Source: Meghimatium bilineatum
Lineage: Eukaryota; Mollusca; Gastropoda; Stylommatophora; Philomycidae
Assembly: GCA_034231615.1 (NCBI GenBank)
Contig: CM067299.1
Location: forward strand, 17,946,498 to 18,010,497
Reading direction: 5' to 3'
DNA: 64,000 nt
Shown: piece after piece, positions 1 to 11,022 of the stretch
Layout of the letters: every line of letters begins with the position of its first letter
Position numbering within the stretch: the stretch's first letter is position 1
Notes under the pieces: model-generated
The model's database searches: none
What the model was told of the DNA's origin: nothing
Seen by the model: the letters and a program-made list of their open reading frames with translations, nothing else
Program-made: the position numbers and the translations under genes

Positions 1-555
1 TATTTGTGATCACTCGGCTACAGTGGCATAGTGCCAATAGATGCTAAAAACACTTGGTGTCCCCTTTAAACAATGTAAATAGCACACACACATTACTATT
101 TATTTGCTATAAACATTACAAAAAGATAAATGCTGGTTTATTTGTAGTTTACATCTGACTACATTTGACAGCTATATGTCCTTTCGGATCACATTAAGTA
201 TCCGTCCATGAAGTTTGAAGCCAAAAGCCTTTGGCGTCCATTAAAAAAAACCATCTATCTGGAAAAACTACACTGAAAGTTTCACGCAGACAATCTTTGG
301 CATCCCAAAAAATTATGACAAAATAAAAAAAATAGACGTCACTTAGTGCTTGGTGGAAGCACAATTTAGAAAATTAGTTGATCTTTAAATATCTACCTCA
401 CTGGCCTGCTAACACTGGCTTCGGACATGACCAGGCTCGCTTCAGATCAATCATAGTAACACTGAATTTATTAGTTACCACAACCGAAGTCATTTGCTTC
501 AGTGAGCATTGGCACAAATAAAATGGAGACACAGCTGATTTCCAGTGGGAATTTT

Positions 556-713
556 CTTTTTCTTCTTCAGCGTTCATTCTCAAATTCCCACTGGATTTCT
601 CTTGTAACAGGACAATGGACTTACAAGATTTTCAGTTGGATGTAGTCCAGAGAATGGAAATACGCTTTGTTGCCGTTTTATTTGTGTCAGTGGCCCAACA
701 CATCCGTCTTCGA
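556..713 (-). repeat. SINE-A copy
   Basis: A copy of a ~155-bp interspersed repeat seen at least nine more times here. In its sense direction it begins near GACGGATGTGTCGGGCC, runs through AAATAAAACGGCGACAC and CTGGACTACATCCTGCTGG and ends in GAACGCAGAAGAAG. No tRNA-type B box was found, so the head is of unknown origin. Confidence 0.8.
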
Positions 714-784
714 TGGAAGTGTGAATAGAGAATGAATTGTCTTTTTTTTAATACACCAATAAAGGGAGGAGTGGGAGAGTAACA

Positions 785-915
785 TTAACAAGTGGGAGAG
801 TAACATTACACGATGGACAGGTTACAGTCTAGCAGAGTGCACCACCAAGACAAGAGATGTTGGAGATGCAGCAAACCTTCGTTGCGGAGACGGCACTTGA
901 TGATGATGATGAAAG
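785..915 (+). mobile_element. RTE-like LINE 3' end
   Basis: This segment ends in a (GATGAT)n tail and matches, in the opposite orientation, the 3' end at 39092-39240: both carry GTGGGAGAGTAACAT, CACCACCAAGACAAGAGATG and GCAGAGACGGCACT-like blocks. Tails of TGATGATGA type are usual for RTE-clade LINEs. Only the extreme 3' end is present. Confidence 0.6.
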
Positions 916-924
916 GGAGGAGCA

Positions 925-1995
925 CTAAGGAGCTTTCGTATACAGCTGCATTTATCAAGAGAACTTACGAAAAGTTCCGACCTAGTAAGTCTTATGAAAG
1001 CAACACAGAAACAATAGACATCTACCCAGAACAATGGATTCATGTCTATACTGATGGGTCTGCCTTCAAATTCATCATCAAAGCAGGTTATGGTGTCTAT
1101 ATAGAATATCCAGACAAAACATCTGATGAGTTGTTTGATGCCTGTGGGGAGATATGTTCTAACTATGAAGCTGAAATAACAGCACTAGAAATTGCCTTGC
1201 ACCACCTGAAGACCATATTTGATGCCTTCCCATAAAAAATCCAAAACATTGTTATTTTTGCAGACTATGTCTACTCTTCAAGCACTGAATGTGATGGACA
1301 TTGTAAACCTGAGCTAGCTGAAATATACCACCATGCAAACCAGCTGCCTACATCTTATGATGTCAACATTGTTATGCAGTGGATTCCTGGCCACTCAAAC
1401 ACACCTGGCAATGATAAGGCAGACAGACTAGCAAAGATGGGAGCACAACAAGAACAGCCTTATACAGAAACAACCATGCACACAGTTAAAATGATGTTGA
1501 AATCTGTGAACAAAGAAAACTGGATGAACAGATGGGAAACACTGGGAGGGAAATCTATAAATATTTGACCAGGCGAAATCCTAAAGATAATATCAACCTC
1601 CTGGAAAGAAAAGACCAGAGTATCATATTCCGACTGCGCACACAACATGTACAGCTTAACAATCACCTGAACAGAATGCAACCACATCACTCTCCAGGGT
1701 GCCGGCTGTGCACTCATCCCTATGAAACTATTGACCACCACCTTTTTGAATGCCCAGCGCTGGATGGTGTCAGGAAAATGTTTCTCCATCCAGGGCCAGA
1801 TAAATGGAACACATATGGAACAAAACAACAGCTCACAAACACATGCATATATCACACAATGGCATTGGGTCAAAGGGCATGAGCCCATGGACCAGCAACC
1901 AACCAACCCATCAAGAAAACTGAACTTGCTGTGATGATATGTTAAACTGTGAATGAGAAGAAGAACAAATCAAAGGAAACACTAAAAAGGGGGCA
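925..1995 (+). mobile_element. I-type LINE C-terminal fragment (RNase H and zinc-knuckle-like end)
   Basis: Broken frames encode an RNase H domain: HVYTDGSAFKF (first catalytic Asp), NYEAEITALE (Glu), then MQWIPGHSNTPGNDKADRLA (last Asp). They are followed by the Cys/His-rich end CRLCTHPYETIDHHLFECPA. The order matches the C-terminus of the complete LINE at 21919-25965, but the protein is clearly diverged, so this is a sister family. A near-copy lies inverted at 26390-27115. The 3' part (GAACAAATCAAAGGAAACA) is also seen at 16390. Stops and frameshifts show it is dead. Confidence 0.85.
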
Positions 1996-1996
1996 G

Positions 1997-2134
1997 TCAT
2001 TGCTTGGAGAAGACAAGAACACGGAGAAGAGTGCGAAAGTAAACACATCAAGTTTACAACTTCCAGTCATTGCTTGGCAGGACACACGAACATGGAGAAG
2101 AATGTGAAAGCAAGCCCATTAAGTTTATAACTTC
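1997..2134 (+). repeat. Tandem duplication of about 70 bp at the junction of two LINE fragments
   Basis: CAGTCATTGCTTGG through AAGTTTACAACTTC occurs at about 1997-2066 and again, diverged, at 2065-2134. The first copy continues from the I-type LINE tail, the second leads into the LINE-2 fragment. Confidence 0.6.
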
Positions 2135-2820
2135 CACTGAAGTGACCATCAAATTGTCTGGAAAATGTGACAATGACATTTCAGCGTATATAGATTCAGA
2201 AGTACAAGCTCTGATCAATGAGAATTTCTCAGATGGAGACATTATTGTCTATACTAATGGATCTGTGGTTCGGCACCTGCAGTATTTGGATGTTTATGGT
2301 TCAATACAGTCAAGTGTATTATGAGAGAAAGAGGTGTTTGTCGTACAATCACTAATAGTATGATGATGAAGGTGACCAAGAAAATGATATGGCTGGAGTA
2401 TCAGAGTGCTACAAGTGTCAGTTTTCTTACAGATTCTATAAGTATACCTTGAAAGATTCAGTAGAGCTATTTACACCGTCAGTGACTCAAGCCACTGATG
2501 AAGTCTATGCTGAAGAATTACCTTGTCGCCGTCATTTTTATACCTGGACACGTGTGTGCTAGGGGAAATGAAATTGCAGACACAGCATGCCCAGTGACTA
2601 ATGGTTGCTCAATGAAAAGTGCTGATATTTTGAATGCAATGAAGGAGTTTGACCAGTTGAAATATGCAGGGTGTATTTCTTCTTCCTTATTTATAGTAAA
2701 AATGCAAGCCTTGGGAGTGAAGAGTGGTGTTGCAAATAAACGAGAAACATAAAAAATGTTATCAACCAACAAAGAACAGGAATTTAGTTACAACACGCTG
2801 AAGGTCATACTTAATATAAA
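2135..2820 (+). mobile_element. LINE-2 fragment (decayed RNase H region)
   Basis: Broken frames read SEVQALINENFSDGDIIVYT and then VIFIPGHVCARGNEIADTAC. Both match the better-kept LINE-2 copy at 27546-29360 (EVQALISENTKEGDVIIYTD; VFVPGHVGVRGNE). The copy has several stops and shifts and is older than the copies in intron 2. Confidence 0.8.
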
Positions 2821-2889
2821 TAAATGACGAAACCTAAGTACAACGAAGGCAATACACGTTTTGAACTAAAAAAACATGTTTTACTTTAC

Positions 2890-3007
2890 CTCTCCAGAGA
2901 CATGCTCATTAATTTCGTTACGGGATCTGACAATCTGGCTGTTTAAGCCAGACATTGCCATACACTGTTCTGCAAGTTTTTTTTAATGATGTGGGGACAA
3001 AGATGCA
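2890..3007 (-). CDS. NCAPG: Possible NCAPG exon 11, frame uncertain
   Basis: On the minus strand, 2968-2890 includes EQCMAMSGLNSQIVRSRNE and ends at GGAGAG|GTAAAG. This resembles the next part of the family, RNLAVLCLGCCGLQNQDFARK, in order, spacing and phase. The best acceptor is GATCAG before 3007. Reading from there in phase 0 gives CIFVPTSLKK, then loses the expected frame by one base at a run of eight T (about 2977-2984). A seven-base run would give KKLAEQC. So either the homopolymer is miscalled, this allele carries a frameshift, or the exon begins elsewhere. Confidence 0.42.
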
Positions 3008-3741
3008 CTGATCAGATTGTTTTGTGTGCAATCAATTCTCATTCCATCTCATTCTGCATAGCCCAGCGTTTAATCCTCAAAGCATAGGCCAGTTATTTCA
3101 CAAGAGCTTCAAATCTAGCTGTTACTGAGAAGCATGATGAGGTAGTTTGCTAATTCTGGTAATAGCACTAGACCAATGCTTTGCAGGTTCATCACATATT
3201 TATGTAAAACAATACAAATAGTAAGTTTCTTTTTTTTTTAAATTTAAAGTTCAAGCTTACATATAAATAATAATAATAAGACTCATAACCCGCCAAGGTC
3301 ATGGGAGTGCCATACTGAATGCATCAGGATAAAAAGCTCTCAAAACAACTCTATCCATTTTCATTCAGAGGAGTATAGAAAAATCCCGCCAAGACCCTTG
3401 ATGTTATCAGTCCAAGATTTTTTCTGATCTCTTCTGCTTCCACCCGTAACTGTAATAATTTAAAAAAAAAAGACATCTCCAAACCAAAACCAATTTACAC
3501 CATTTCATCACTGCAAAATGTGGTTCTTGATATCCTGCAAGTATGTTCATTTGCTGCCTGACAAATATATTTGTCTAGTGTTCTACATAACTAAATCTTA
3601 ACACACGTCTGAAGCAAATGTTTTTAATTACATATAAATATATTTGGTTCATTTCAATGTTAGCAAGTAATAATTAATGATCATTTTCAGGCTGTGAAAA
3701 ATGTATATATCTGCACAACAATTGTCTGCTATTTCAATTAC

Positions 3742-3849
3742 CTGACTTTCCATAAGTGTCTGCAGTGCTGGTGACAGAGTTGTCACATTTGCAGTCATCA
3801 ATAGTTCACACACTATAGTTAGGCACTTCAACACAGTGAAAGCATCATC
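3742..3849 (-). CDS. NCAPG: NCAPG exon 10 (residues 559-594)
   Basis: It reads DDAFTVLKCLTIVCELLMTA and then LSPALQTLMESQ, matching the family segment NDAETLQKCLILCYELLKQM...GLSATMNGIIES. The acceptor TTTTCTATACAG precedes 3849 and the donor AGTCAG|GTAATT follows 3742, phase 0 at both ends. It is the last exon that can be placed with confidence. Confidence 0.9.
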
Positions 3850-4412
3850 CTGTATAGAAAATGGGTTAGTTTTAAAATGACACCTTAAAATGTAACGTCG
3901 ATTTTTATGAACTAGTGTCAATCATTGGTCATTTAAAAACTGGTTAAACACATTGTTCTGTAACTGAAATCACACAAATAGGTACCCAGTGACCCTTCTG
4001 CTTTATGGAAGTTCCATCGCCACAGCATATCGACTTTCAATGTCCTGTGCAGAACAGGTTCTCACCAAAACTTTTATCATCCTGTTCTGTCTATAACCAA
4101 TACTGTTTCAATCTGTTGGCTTAGCTTTATTGTAAAAGTGATGAATTGTTGAGTTATTTATGCTTTTTTCTTCTCACACAGGAGGTCTATTTTCTCCAAG
4201 TACAAGAAAATGTGGCCCTCCACCATAGCACATTGTTTACATGAGCTCAACATGAGAATTAGGTTGATATGATCTGCACTACATATGAGTTTTTAGTTGA
4301 CATGCTCTTCTGCTGTTCTTTAGTTTGTTCCTCATCACAAATATGTTTCTCTGTGGATGCTAAATTCTAGTGCCTGTTTGGGTATTTCTTTGCTTTTATA
4401 TCATATCATTTT

Positions 4413-4565
4413 GGAAGACGGATGTGTCGGCTCATTGGTGCAAATAAAACGGCAACACAACGCATTTCCATTCTCTGGACTACATCCTGCTGGAAATCTA
4501 ATAGGACCATGGTTCTGCTACAAGAGAGACCAAGCAGGAATTTGAGAATGAACGCTGAAGAAGAA
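4413..4565 (+). repeat. SINE-A copy
   Basis: A nearly complete copy from GACGGATGTGTCGGCTC to GAACGCTGAAGAAGAAG within the intron between NCAPG exons 9 and 10. Confidence 0.82.
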
Positions 4566-5149
4566 GATATCATATTGTAACCACATAAACGTTTTTTTTA
4601 AAAATTCCCAGTTGTAATTTTTTTTTTTCACACACAAAAATCTTTCGTTACTGTGTTTTCCATTTTTGTACACGGCGGCGGGGGGCCTTTAGCTGTGGTA
4701 AAAAAGTAATATTGCCATATGTTGCTACAATATGTACTGGGTAGATTTTAATATTTCCCTCCAATAGACAAGAAATCAGTCCTTACAGGGGATACTAGGT
4801 GCATCTCTTCTTCAGCTGTGTTGTGTCTATATAAAGGACCTTAGTGATGGAGGGGTTTGGGGGCAACCCCTTTCTCCAGTTGATGTCTTGGTGTCAGTTC
4901 GACATACAGGCTCAAACCAATAAGTTCTTGCCGGTCTGGGTCACAGGTTCTATGACAGAGGGAATTTCCCCAAGTTGGAGAACCCTCTACTGCAGGAGGG
5001 ATGATTAACAACAGAACATTACGCCATGAAAACATATATCTGTAAAGATAGAATGTTGGTAGGGTTTTCATTAAAAAAAACCTCACTATACATTCATCAT
5101 CTTCTAGAAATATAATGTTAGATCGTTGTCTGCCTGGGGGTTGCCACCC

Positions 5150-5215
5150 GACCTTCCGTATGCTGGCAGTAGGGCTTGGTCAGTCTTAGTTTCCAGCCTC
5201 GATGGGGAGAAAACT
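5150..5215 (-). mobile_element. 5'-end fragment of the I-type LINE
   Basis: GGTCAGTCTTAGTTTCCAGC followed by CTCGATGGGG matches the 5' terminus of the complete LINE (25895-25965) and its deleted copy. Only the 5' leader is kept. Confidence 0.55.
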
Positions 5216-5239
5216 GGCTAAACAAGGTTCTCTAAAAAG

Positions 5240-5395
5240 AATTACAATATTGTGGCCAAATCAAAGGACATGACAGTTTAGAAAGACCATAACAGAAGAT
5301 GGGATGATGTCAGTGTAAGAGCAGCAGGAGTTTCAAAAGGCTGATGAGACTACTACCTCCTGTTCATGATATGCCACCTGATGATGATGTCATTC
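5240..5395 (+). mobile_element. RTE-like LINE 3' end
   Basis: Decayed 3' coding end (AAAGACCATAACAGAAGATGGG-like region) ending in CATGATATGCCACCTGATGA with a TGATGATG tail. The same terminal block is at 8670-8712. It lies just left of NCAPG exon 9. Confidence 0.55.
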
Positions 5396-5435
5396 TCATG
5401 CTCCATTTACAAGAAAAAAGTAAGGATAAACATAC

Positions 5436-5612
5436 CTTCTGGATTCTGACTTCTTCAAGTGTAGGCTGTGTCTCCTCCAAAAGTGAAGATCGTTCCATAT
5501 CAAGATTTGAGATGTCTCCTTTAAGCTGTGCAGCACGTTCAAAGTCTTGCTTCTCAATGCTTTCACTAAGCTCTTCCCTCAGCTGATGAAGTTTGACTCT
5601 TATGCCTGCAAT
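5436..5612 (-). CDS. NCAPG: NCAPG exon 9 (residues 500-558)
   Basis: It reads IAGIRVKLHQLREELSESIE, KQDFERAAQLKGDISNLDME and RSSLLEE. This is the charged, probably helical segment of the family (human: IKVKLIEAKEALENCITLQDFNRASELKEEIKALE). The acceptor TCCTTTAAAG precedes 5612 and the donor CAGAAG|GTATGT follows 5436, phase 0 at both ends. Confidence 0.93.
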
Positions 5613-5844
5613 CTTTAAAGGATAGAAATAACAGTAACATGCTTCTAGGTAAGATCTGTACAGCAAAACTAAGTGACATGGGAACTCTACAGTTCATTGC
5701 TTAATATGCCATGTAATTTGTGCAATCCTGTAAAACTATTTAGTTGGTTTGAGCAGAGCAGATAATACTGAGCAAACTGAATATCTATTGCACAGTATTT
5801 CAAATGTGAACACAGTAAATATACTATATCCAAATTCTTAGACA

Positions 5845-5915
5845 AACCAACCATGCAACAGAAAACCTTAATAGATGACATGCCTTTATATTGAGGTTAT
5901 TTTCTTATAGAAGCT
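5845..5915 (+). repeat. Unclassified ~70-bp interspersed repeat, copy 1
   Basis: CATGCAACAGAAAACCTTA through TATAGAAGCTTC recurs at 9610-9680 with about 80% identity. Both copies are in NCAPG introns. Its class is unknown. Confidence 0.55.
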
Positions 5916-5924
5916 TCGATAACA

Positions 5925-6190
5925 GTTACCATGTTGTTCAGACAGGCCGACGTGCTTAAACTAGTTATGGGCACGGCGTGGGTGGGCGGAACAACAAAGA
6001 AACCTGTCACAAGGGCCAGAGTTGTGCCCTGATGTCGACGTCTGTTTTGACGACACTGGACTTGAAACACCATCGAGTCGAATGGCTGCTGGAACAGAGG
6101 GCGGAGCACTTATGGGAATGCCCCATGTGCAGTGAGGCCAGTTTTCTAACCAAGAATCAAGAAGAACACAGTAAAAGTGATTCTTTCTAG
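5925..6190 (+). mobile_element. LINE-2-related 3' end
   Basis: The frame DLKHHRVEWLLEQRAEHLWE followed by CPMCSEASF corresponds to the LINE-2 end at 20940-21047 (DTLKERSEQLWTCQVCSDED). It looks like a diverged sister of LINE-2. Only the last ~90 codons are present. Confidence 0.6.
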
Positions 6191-6286
6191 CATAATTCTG
6201 TTGTTCTACTTAAAAATATGTACTACAGAAAGAATGCTTCATCATAAGAATACCACCCAACCTGACGTAATGTTTGTTCAAGGTAC

Positions 6287-6506
6287 CTTTTTATCAATGT
6301 TCCTCCGTGTTTCACTATTCATTGACTGCTGTGACTCCACAGTGGTGATTGGCTCTCGGATATCTGAAATGATTTCTGCAACACAGGTGATGAGGTCACT
6401 CATATCTGTGTGCATCTGTGTCAAGCAAGGCAATATGTAAGGCACCAAGATTGGGCCAATGGTATCAGACACCAGCAGGTCGTGCAGCAGCTTTTCAGTA
6501 GTTTTT
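6287..6506 (-). CDS. NCAPG: NCAPG exon 8 (residues 426-499)
   Basis: It reads RKTTEKLLHDLLVSDTIGPI and then DLITCVAEIISDIREPITTV, which follows the family stretch RKKLLAVLQEIL...TQIVTEIISEIRAPIVTV. The acceptor ATTTACAG precedes 6506 and the donor AAAAAG|GTACCT follows 6287. It enters in phase 2 and ends in phase 0. Confidence 0.93.
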
Positions 6507-6644
6507 CTGTAAATATGAGCACCATTGTTCAAAGATGAAATTTATTTACAAAGTGATATTATTTGACCATACACATTCGTACAGCGAATAACACAATTAC
6601 TTGATAAGCATAAAAAAATATAAACAAGCTGTATTCATTCTTCT

Positions 6645-6742
6645 TCTTCTGGGTTCATTCTCAAATTCCCATTGGATCTCTCTTGCAGCAGGAAAATTGA
6701 CCTACTAAATTTCCAGTAGAATCTAGTCCAGAGAATGGAAAT
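6645..6742 (-). repeat. SINE-A partial copy
   Basis: The 3' half in reverse: CTTCTTCTTCTGGGTTCATT, CTCTCTTGCAGCAGGA, GTAGAATCTAGTCCAGAGAA. The head is missing. Confidence 0.75.
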
Positions 6743-6869
6743 TAAAATAGTGGATGAGGTATGACACTGCATCGAACGGTAAAACAGTAGACAAGGCTCA
6801 CATACTGAGGTCCTTTTGATTTAAAATAAAAAAACTGAATTAGAAATGTGTTGTTGCTTCTGCATGTGT

Positions 6870-7290
6870 GATCATGCAATGGATCTCTGAAAATAGCAGG
6901 AAACGAAGTAGAGAACAGACTTGCAAAAAGAGGTGCCTCAAAACAACTAATGCAAAGACCTTGTAGTATGGGAACAGTCAAACAGATTCTCAAAACAAAC
7001 TCTGCAGGAGAAACCAATTCCTTATAATTTAAATTACGAAAAGGACATGCAAGGATCAATAGCCACTTGAACCGTATCATACCCCAGCAAATACCCACTT
7101 CAAGACACTGCTCTCATCCCAATGAAACAGTGGAACACCCCCTTATTGACTGCCCATACCTTTCAACTGCCTTTAAAAAACTTCTACAGACATCCTTAAC
7201 AGTCACTAACTCACTGTATGAATCACTAAGTCAACTTCAGATAACATGCACTTTTTTAAGAATGACATTGTGCTGACAAGAGTAGCACTA
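6870..7290 (+). mobile_element. I-type LINE C-terminal fragment
   Basis: Broken frames give MQWIS, AGNEVENRLAKRGASKQL and, after a gap, SRHCSHPNETVEHPLIDCPY. This is the same RNase H plus Cys/His order as at 925-1995, more diverged. Stops throughout. Confidence 0.72.
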
Positions 7291-7784
7291 CTCATCAGAA
7301 TTTTGATATAAACAATAATGTGTTGTCACCAATTTGGGATTAGAAGAATGGTAGTTTATCAACATAGTACTGAGACTGTCTGTTGTCATGTGATAGAGGA
7401 GATATTCAAGGGGAGATACATCACCTATGGGTATGTTCTATGTATAATGATGATGATCGATCAGATGATGATCTGTATCTTAATACAGTAGAAATGCGGT
7501 ACTATAAAATAATTGTACAATATTAAGGCTCACAATTTGCCCTCTTGTCATATGGTACACTGAAAAACTACTATTTTCCAGTTTTTGATGTCTGCATTAT
7601 AAACACAAGAAACACTTTCTCTTTTTGAATCATATATTTTCAACATTTCCTTCCAGTATGATGTACTGGTACCATATCCTATTCAGGAAGTAGCTATCAA
7701 CCCAGTATTTTTTGGTTGTAGTGATTTTCTAGGCAATATAAATACATTCAGAAGTTTGCCATTGCTTACTGAACGGTCTGGATG

Positions 7785-7870
7785 GTAATTTGCCTGTGGC
7801 GGGATTTGAACCAGATACCTTGGCTGTCACAGATGCACAATGTACCACTCCGCCAGAGAGCCGGACAGTA
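7785..7870 (-). repeat. tRNA-derived sequence (SINE head)
   Basis: The reverse strand has a pol III A-box-like TGGCGGAGTGG and, about 40 bp on, a B-box GGTTCAAATCC, within a tRNA-like layout. It lacks clean acceptor and anticodon stems, so a SINE or tRNA remnant is more likely than a working tRNA. Confidence 0.6.
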
Positions 7871-8024
7871 TGACTTACAACAGCTATTCTGTGATATACT
7901 TCTGTGTTTTATTATTTCCCATTCCATTTGTAATATGATTTCAGTCAGTAATGGACAAATGACAAAACAGATTAGTTTCCTTCCTTTGTGTTTGTTTTGA
8001 CCCACAGAAAATATAAGCAATTTG

Positions 8025-8110
8025 CTCTAACTTCCTATGTGCAGTAGCTTCTTCAGAGCTGTCTTTCATACTCAGGAAACTTCAGTTCGGAAGGGTTCTC
8101 TTTACGGGAT
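8025..8110 (+). repeat. SINE-C copy (unclassified interspersed repeat), partial
   Basis: ACTTCCTATGTGCAGTAG, CTTTCATACTCAGGA and AACTTCAGTTCGG are shared with 36225-36360 (plus) and 62425-62560 (minus). Confidence 0.5.
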
Positions 8111-8544
8111 AAGCTGTTATTTTGCCTAGGTTACTCATTGTGTATCTATCTACAGATGAGGCGATTTGCAGTCAGTAAGCCATTCTTTGTGTTGAATGGG
8201 AATGACTCCATTGCCACAAAGTCCCAGACTTAAATTTCTTCTGTATGAGCCATGTTGTGCAATGGGAATAATCTAATTAGACAAACACATCCGCAGTCTG
8301 GGATTTGATATGAACATTTCTCACACACTTGGCTTGCCCTCCTGTAGTGGCTTTTCTCAGTGCATATCAGTGTACATTGTACTGCATTATGCCAATATAA
8401 TGCTTTCCTTAATGGTTATCCTGGACATTTTCAGAGCATTCTTCTTGCATTTTGAACCTGTTCTTGTCACTTAATAATTATGTGGTTCTCTCCGTATACT
8501 CTGTTTTTATGTGTCAAAATGAATTCATATTTACATAAATAATA

Positions 8545-8715
8545 TTTAAACGAGACGGACAAGAAGCAGACCAAAAACAAGATGGACGCAAGACATCGAA
8601 GACCACCTGAATATGACAATAATGAAAGCAGGATTAGCTGAAGATCGACAGAAGTTTCGAAAAGTTGTGATGACTACTACATCCTGTTCAAGATATGCTA
8701 CCTGATGATGATGAG
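8545..8715 (+). mobile_element. RTE-like LINE 3' end
   Basis: It reads RSRPKTRWTQDIEDHLNMT, the usual Arg/Pro-rich, TRW-containing C-terminus of RTE-type LINE proteins, and ends in a TGATGATGAT tail. Only the last ~45 codons remain. Confidence 0.7.
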
Positions 8716-9392
8716 ATATTTAAACTTGACCTACCTAAGAAAAATAAAACAATATATTTCTTACAAATTACAAAGAACAGACAAAATCCACATATTGACA
8801 AAAGGCCTGTATCAAGCAAATAATAAAGAACACACAACAAACAAAAAGTAAACTATTGATTGAAAAATACACTTTTAATGCTTTCCGCTCAATAGACAAA
8901 ATAGCTGTTGAAAAACATCCAACAAATGCTGGTAATTGAAAGATAATGAAATGAATTAAGAAAGAGAATAACATGAGGAGAAAATTGAATGATAATATAT
9001 CACATTTAGACATAGAAACGAAGTGTCATGAGACTAGAAGGTTTCAAGGTATCAAATAACAAAATGTAATGATTCACAGGGTCACATCTAGCTTGATCAT
9101 CCTCGACACATATACAGCCACATTCTGTTACCAGGGACTTGTTGGGAAAAATAATATCTTAACCTAGTCACAAACAAAAAAAGAATGCCAGAAGATAAAC
9201 ACTTCTAGAACTGAAAGTAAAATACTGCCTGGCAAGAGTGAGAATTCATACTCGCTGTTCACAGTAAACTAACAATCATCCAAGTTAAAATAACAATCAA
9301 GATAAAATGTTTTCCAATAAACAGTAGTTTACACATAACAGAAAATGGTTTTCTCATTTCTGGATATGTCACAAGAAACCATATATGCTCAC

Positions 9393-9509
9393 CTGCTGGC
9401 TTGATCAGATAAGTCCATAAAAGAAAGAATTTTCAGCAGCTGCCGGAGAATGAACTCCAGGTCTAGCCTTTTGTCCACATCTGAACAATCAGTCATTTGT
9501 TTTGTAAAA
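9393..9509 (-). CDS. NCAPG: NCAPG exon 7 (residues 387-426)
   Basis: It reads SFTKQMTDCSDVDKRLDLEF and then ILRQLLKILSFMDLSDQAS. It fits the family segment with FIGQQLILIIKSLDTSEEGG. The acceptor ATTTTCAG precedes 9509 and the donor GCAG|GTGAGC follows 9393, phase 2 in and out. It was found by tracing the frame between exons 6 and 8 and has no useful ATG, so simple ORF searches would miss it. Similarity is moderate but phase and length fit exactly. Confidence 0.85.
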
Positions 9510-9609
9510 CTGAAAATTCAAATTTAAAAACAGCATGACTAGTATCAACTTGCTAGGATGTTCAAAAAGCATTAATTGTCAAACATATAAGTTATAAACT
9601 ACATCATTC

Positions 9610-9680
9610 CACCCATGCAACAGAAAACCTTAGTAGATGACTTGTCTGTATATTGAGGAATTATTCTTAGGGAAGCTTCA
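9610..9680 (+). repeat. Unclassified ~70-bp interspersed repeat, copy 2
   Basis: Partner of the copy at 5845-5915; see there. A TGATGATG-type LINE tail follows at about 9720. Confidence 0.55.
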
Positions 9681-9751
9681 TGGCATGTCCTCTATACAAT
9701 TATCCTGTCCAGGATAAGCAGCCTGATGATGCTTATATATGGAAAGATCGC

Positions 9752-10012
9752 CCGTGTGTTTCCAGGGCCCTAAAGGGGAGCAAAGAATAGCAACACTGTT
9801 TACCTTCCATGCATGTCATAAGAGGCGACTAAGGATGTTATGGGATGGAGCTGGCTATCCCATCCCATATAGGGTCAGTGACCCAAAGCCATGCTGAAGT
9901 CGGATGTGTCAGGCTGAAAGGCGCAGATATCGCAGCAATGCTGTAAACCATGACACAATGCATTCTGTTCTCCGGGCCACATCCTGCTAATCTGCAGGAG
10001 TTTGAGAACTAA
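9752..10012 (+). repeat. SINE-B copy, nearly complete
   Basis: This ~265-bp repeat starts near GTGTGTTTCCAGGGCCCTAA, contains GGGGAGCAAAGAATAGCAAC, GGTCAGTGACCC and GAAGTCGGATGTGTCAGGC, and ends in ATCTGCAGGAGTTTGAGAA. Its second half resembles SINE-A. At least eleven copies or parts lie in the window in both orientations. Confidence 0.82.
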
Positions 10013-10747
10013 CAGAATCCCACTGGATTTTTATTGGTAGCAAGACAAGGACCTCCCTAGATTTTCAGCAGTATATAATCCAGAAACGGAGATGCAGTTT
10101 TATTATGTGGCCTGGCATATCTGACTTCAGCAGTGCTATATATATTCTATACTATGCTATGTTCAGTGTTTACCAATTCTACTGAATTGTGGATGTCCAT
10201 AGCCATATCACTAGTAGGTCAGCATGTGCGCCTGAACCTGTTTATCTGCATCGCTTGCACAACATGCTAACCTTTTCTGTCATAAATACGAATGATAGCC
10301 ACTCATCATTTTGATCTTTTGCAGCTGTTTGGGGTTGTTATTGGCCTGACCAGATTCCCACTCACCTGCATCAATGTGTCAGGTGTTCTGTTAGTATTTT
10401 CAGATATCAAGCTAAACTAGTTAGTCAGCTGATATACCAAAGCTGGCATACAGGATATGCCTCAATTAATTACATTGTATGACTTTGACAGGGTGAGGTC
10501 TCCATACTCAACCCTCCATAGTAATTTCTCACAACCGCCTGTGTTGTAGTGTCCCTTCTTCTTCTTCATCTGCGTTCGCTCTCATATAACCACAACAAAT
10601 ATTTTATGTGATTTCCGCAGGGGAGCGTGAAGTACGTTGTGCTCAAGTTCCACAGTAGAACTGTGATTATTTGCACCCCGAATGGCCACTTGTGGTCAGA
10701 ACGTCCGAGGTCCAGCACATCCGTTTTCATCATTCCTTTATTTCAGG

Positions 10748-11022
10748 TTTGGTCCCTTTAGTGTCCCTAAAGGAGAGCAAAGAATAACAACATAGTTACC
10801 TGCCAAGCATGGTGTAAGAAGCCACTTAGGAGGTTTTGGGGTCGAGATGGCTGTCCCATTCCATATATGATCAAAGTGATCCAGAAGCCACGCTGAAGTT
10901 GGATTTGTCAGGACAAAAGGTGTAGAAATCACAGAAAAACTGTAAACTATTAAACAGTGCATTTCCATCTCTGGACTACATCCTGCTGCTCCGCAGGAGT
11001 TTGATAACGAACGCAGAAGATC
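10748..11022 (+). repeat. SINE-B copy, nearly complete
   Basis: It runs from the head (CCTAAAGGAGAGCAAAGAAT) to the tail (CGCAGGAGTTTGATAACGAA, CGCAGAAG). Confidence 0.82.

Noticed and set aside
1-540. C-terminal NCAPG exons at the left edge
   Set aside because: No stretch on the minus strand left of 2890 resembles the CAP-G C-terminus; the region holds LINE and SINE sequence or nothing recognised.
7785-7870. A working tRNA gene
   Set aside because: A and B boxes are present, but the acceptor and anticodon stems do not pair well; a SINE head is more likely. The same holds for 17425-17505 and 47262-47345.
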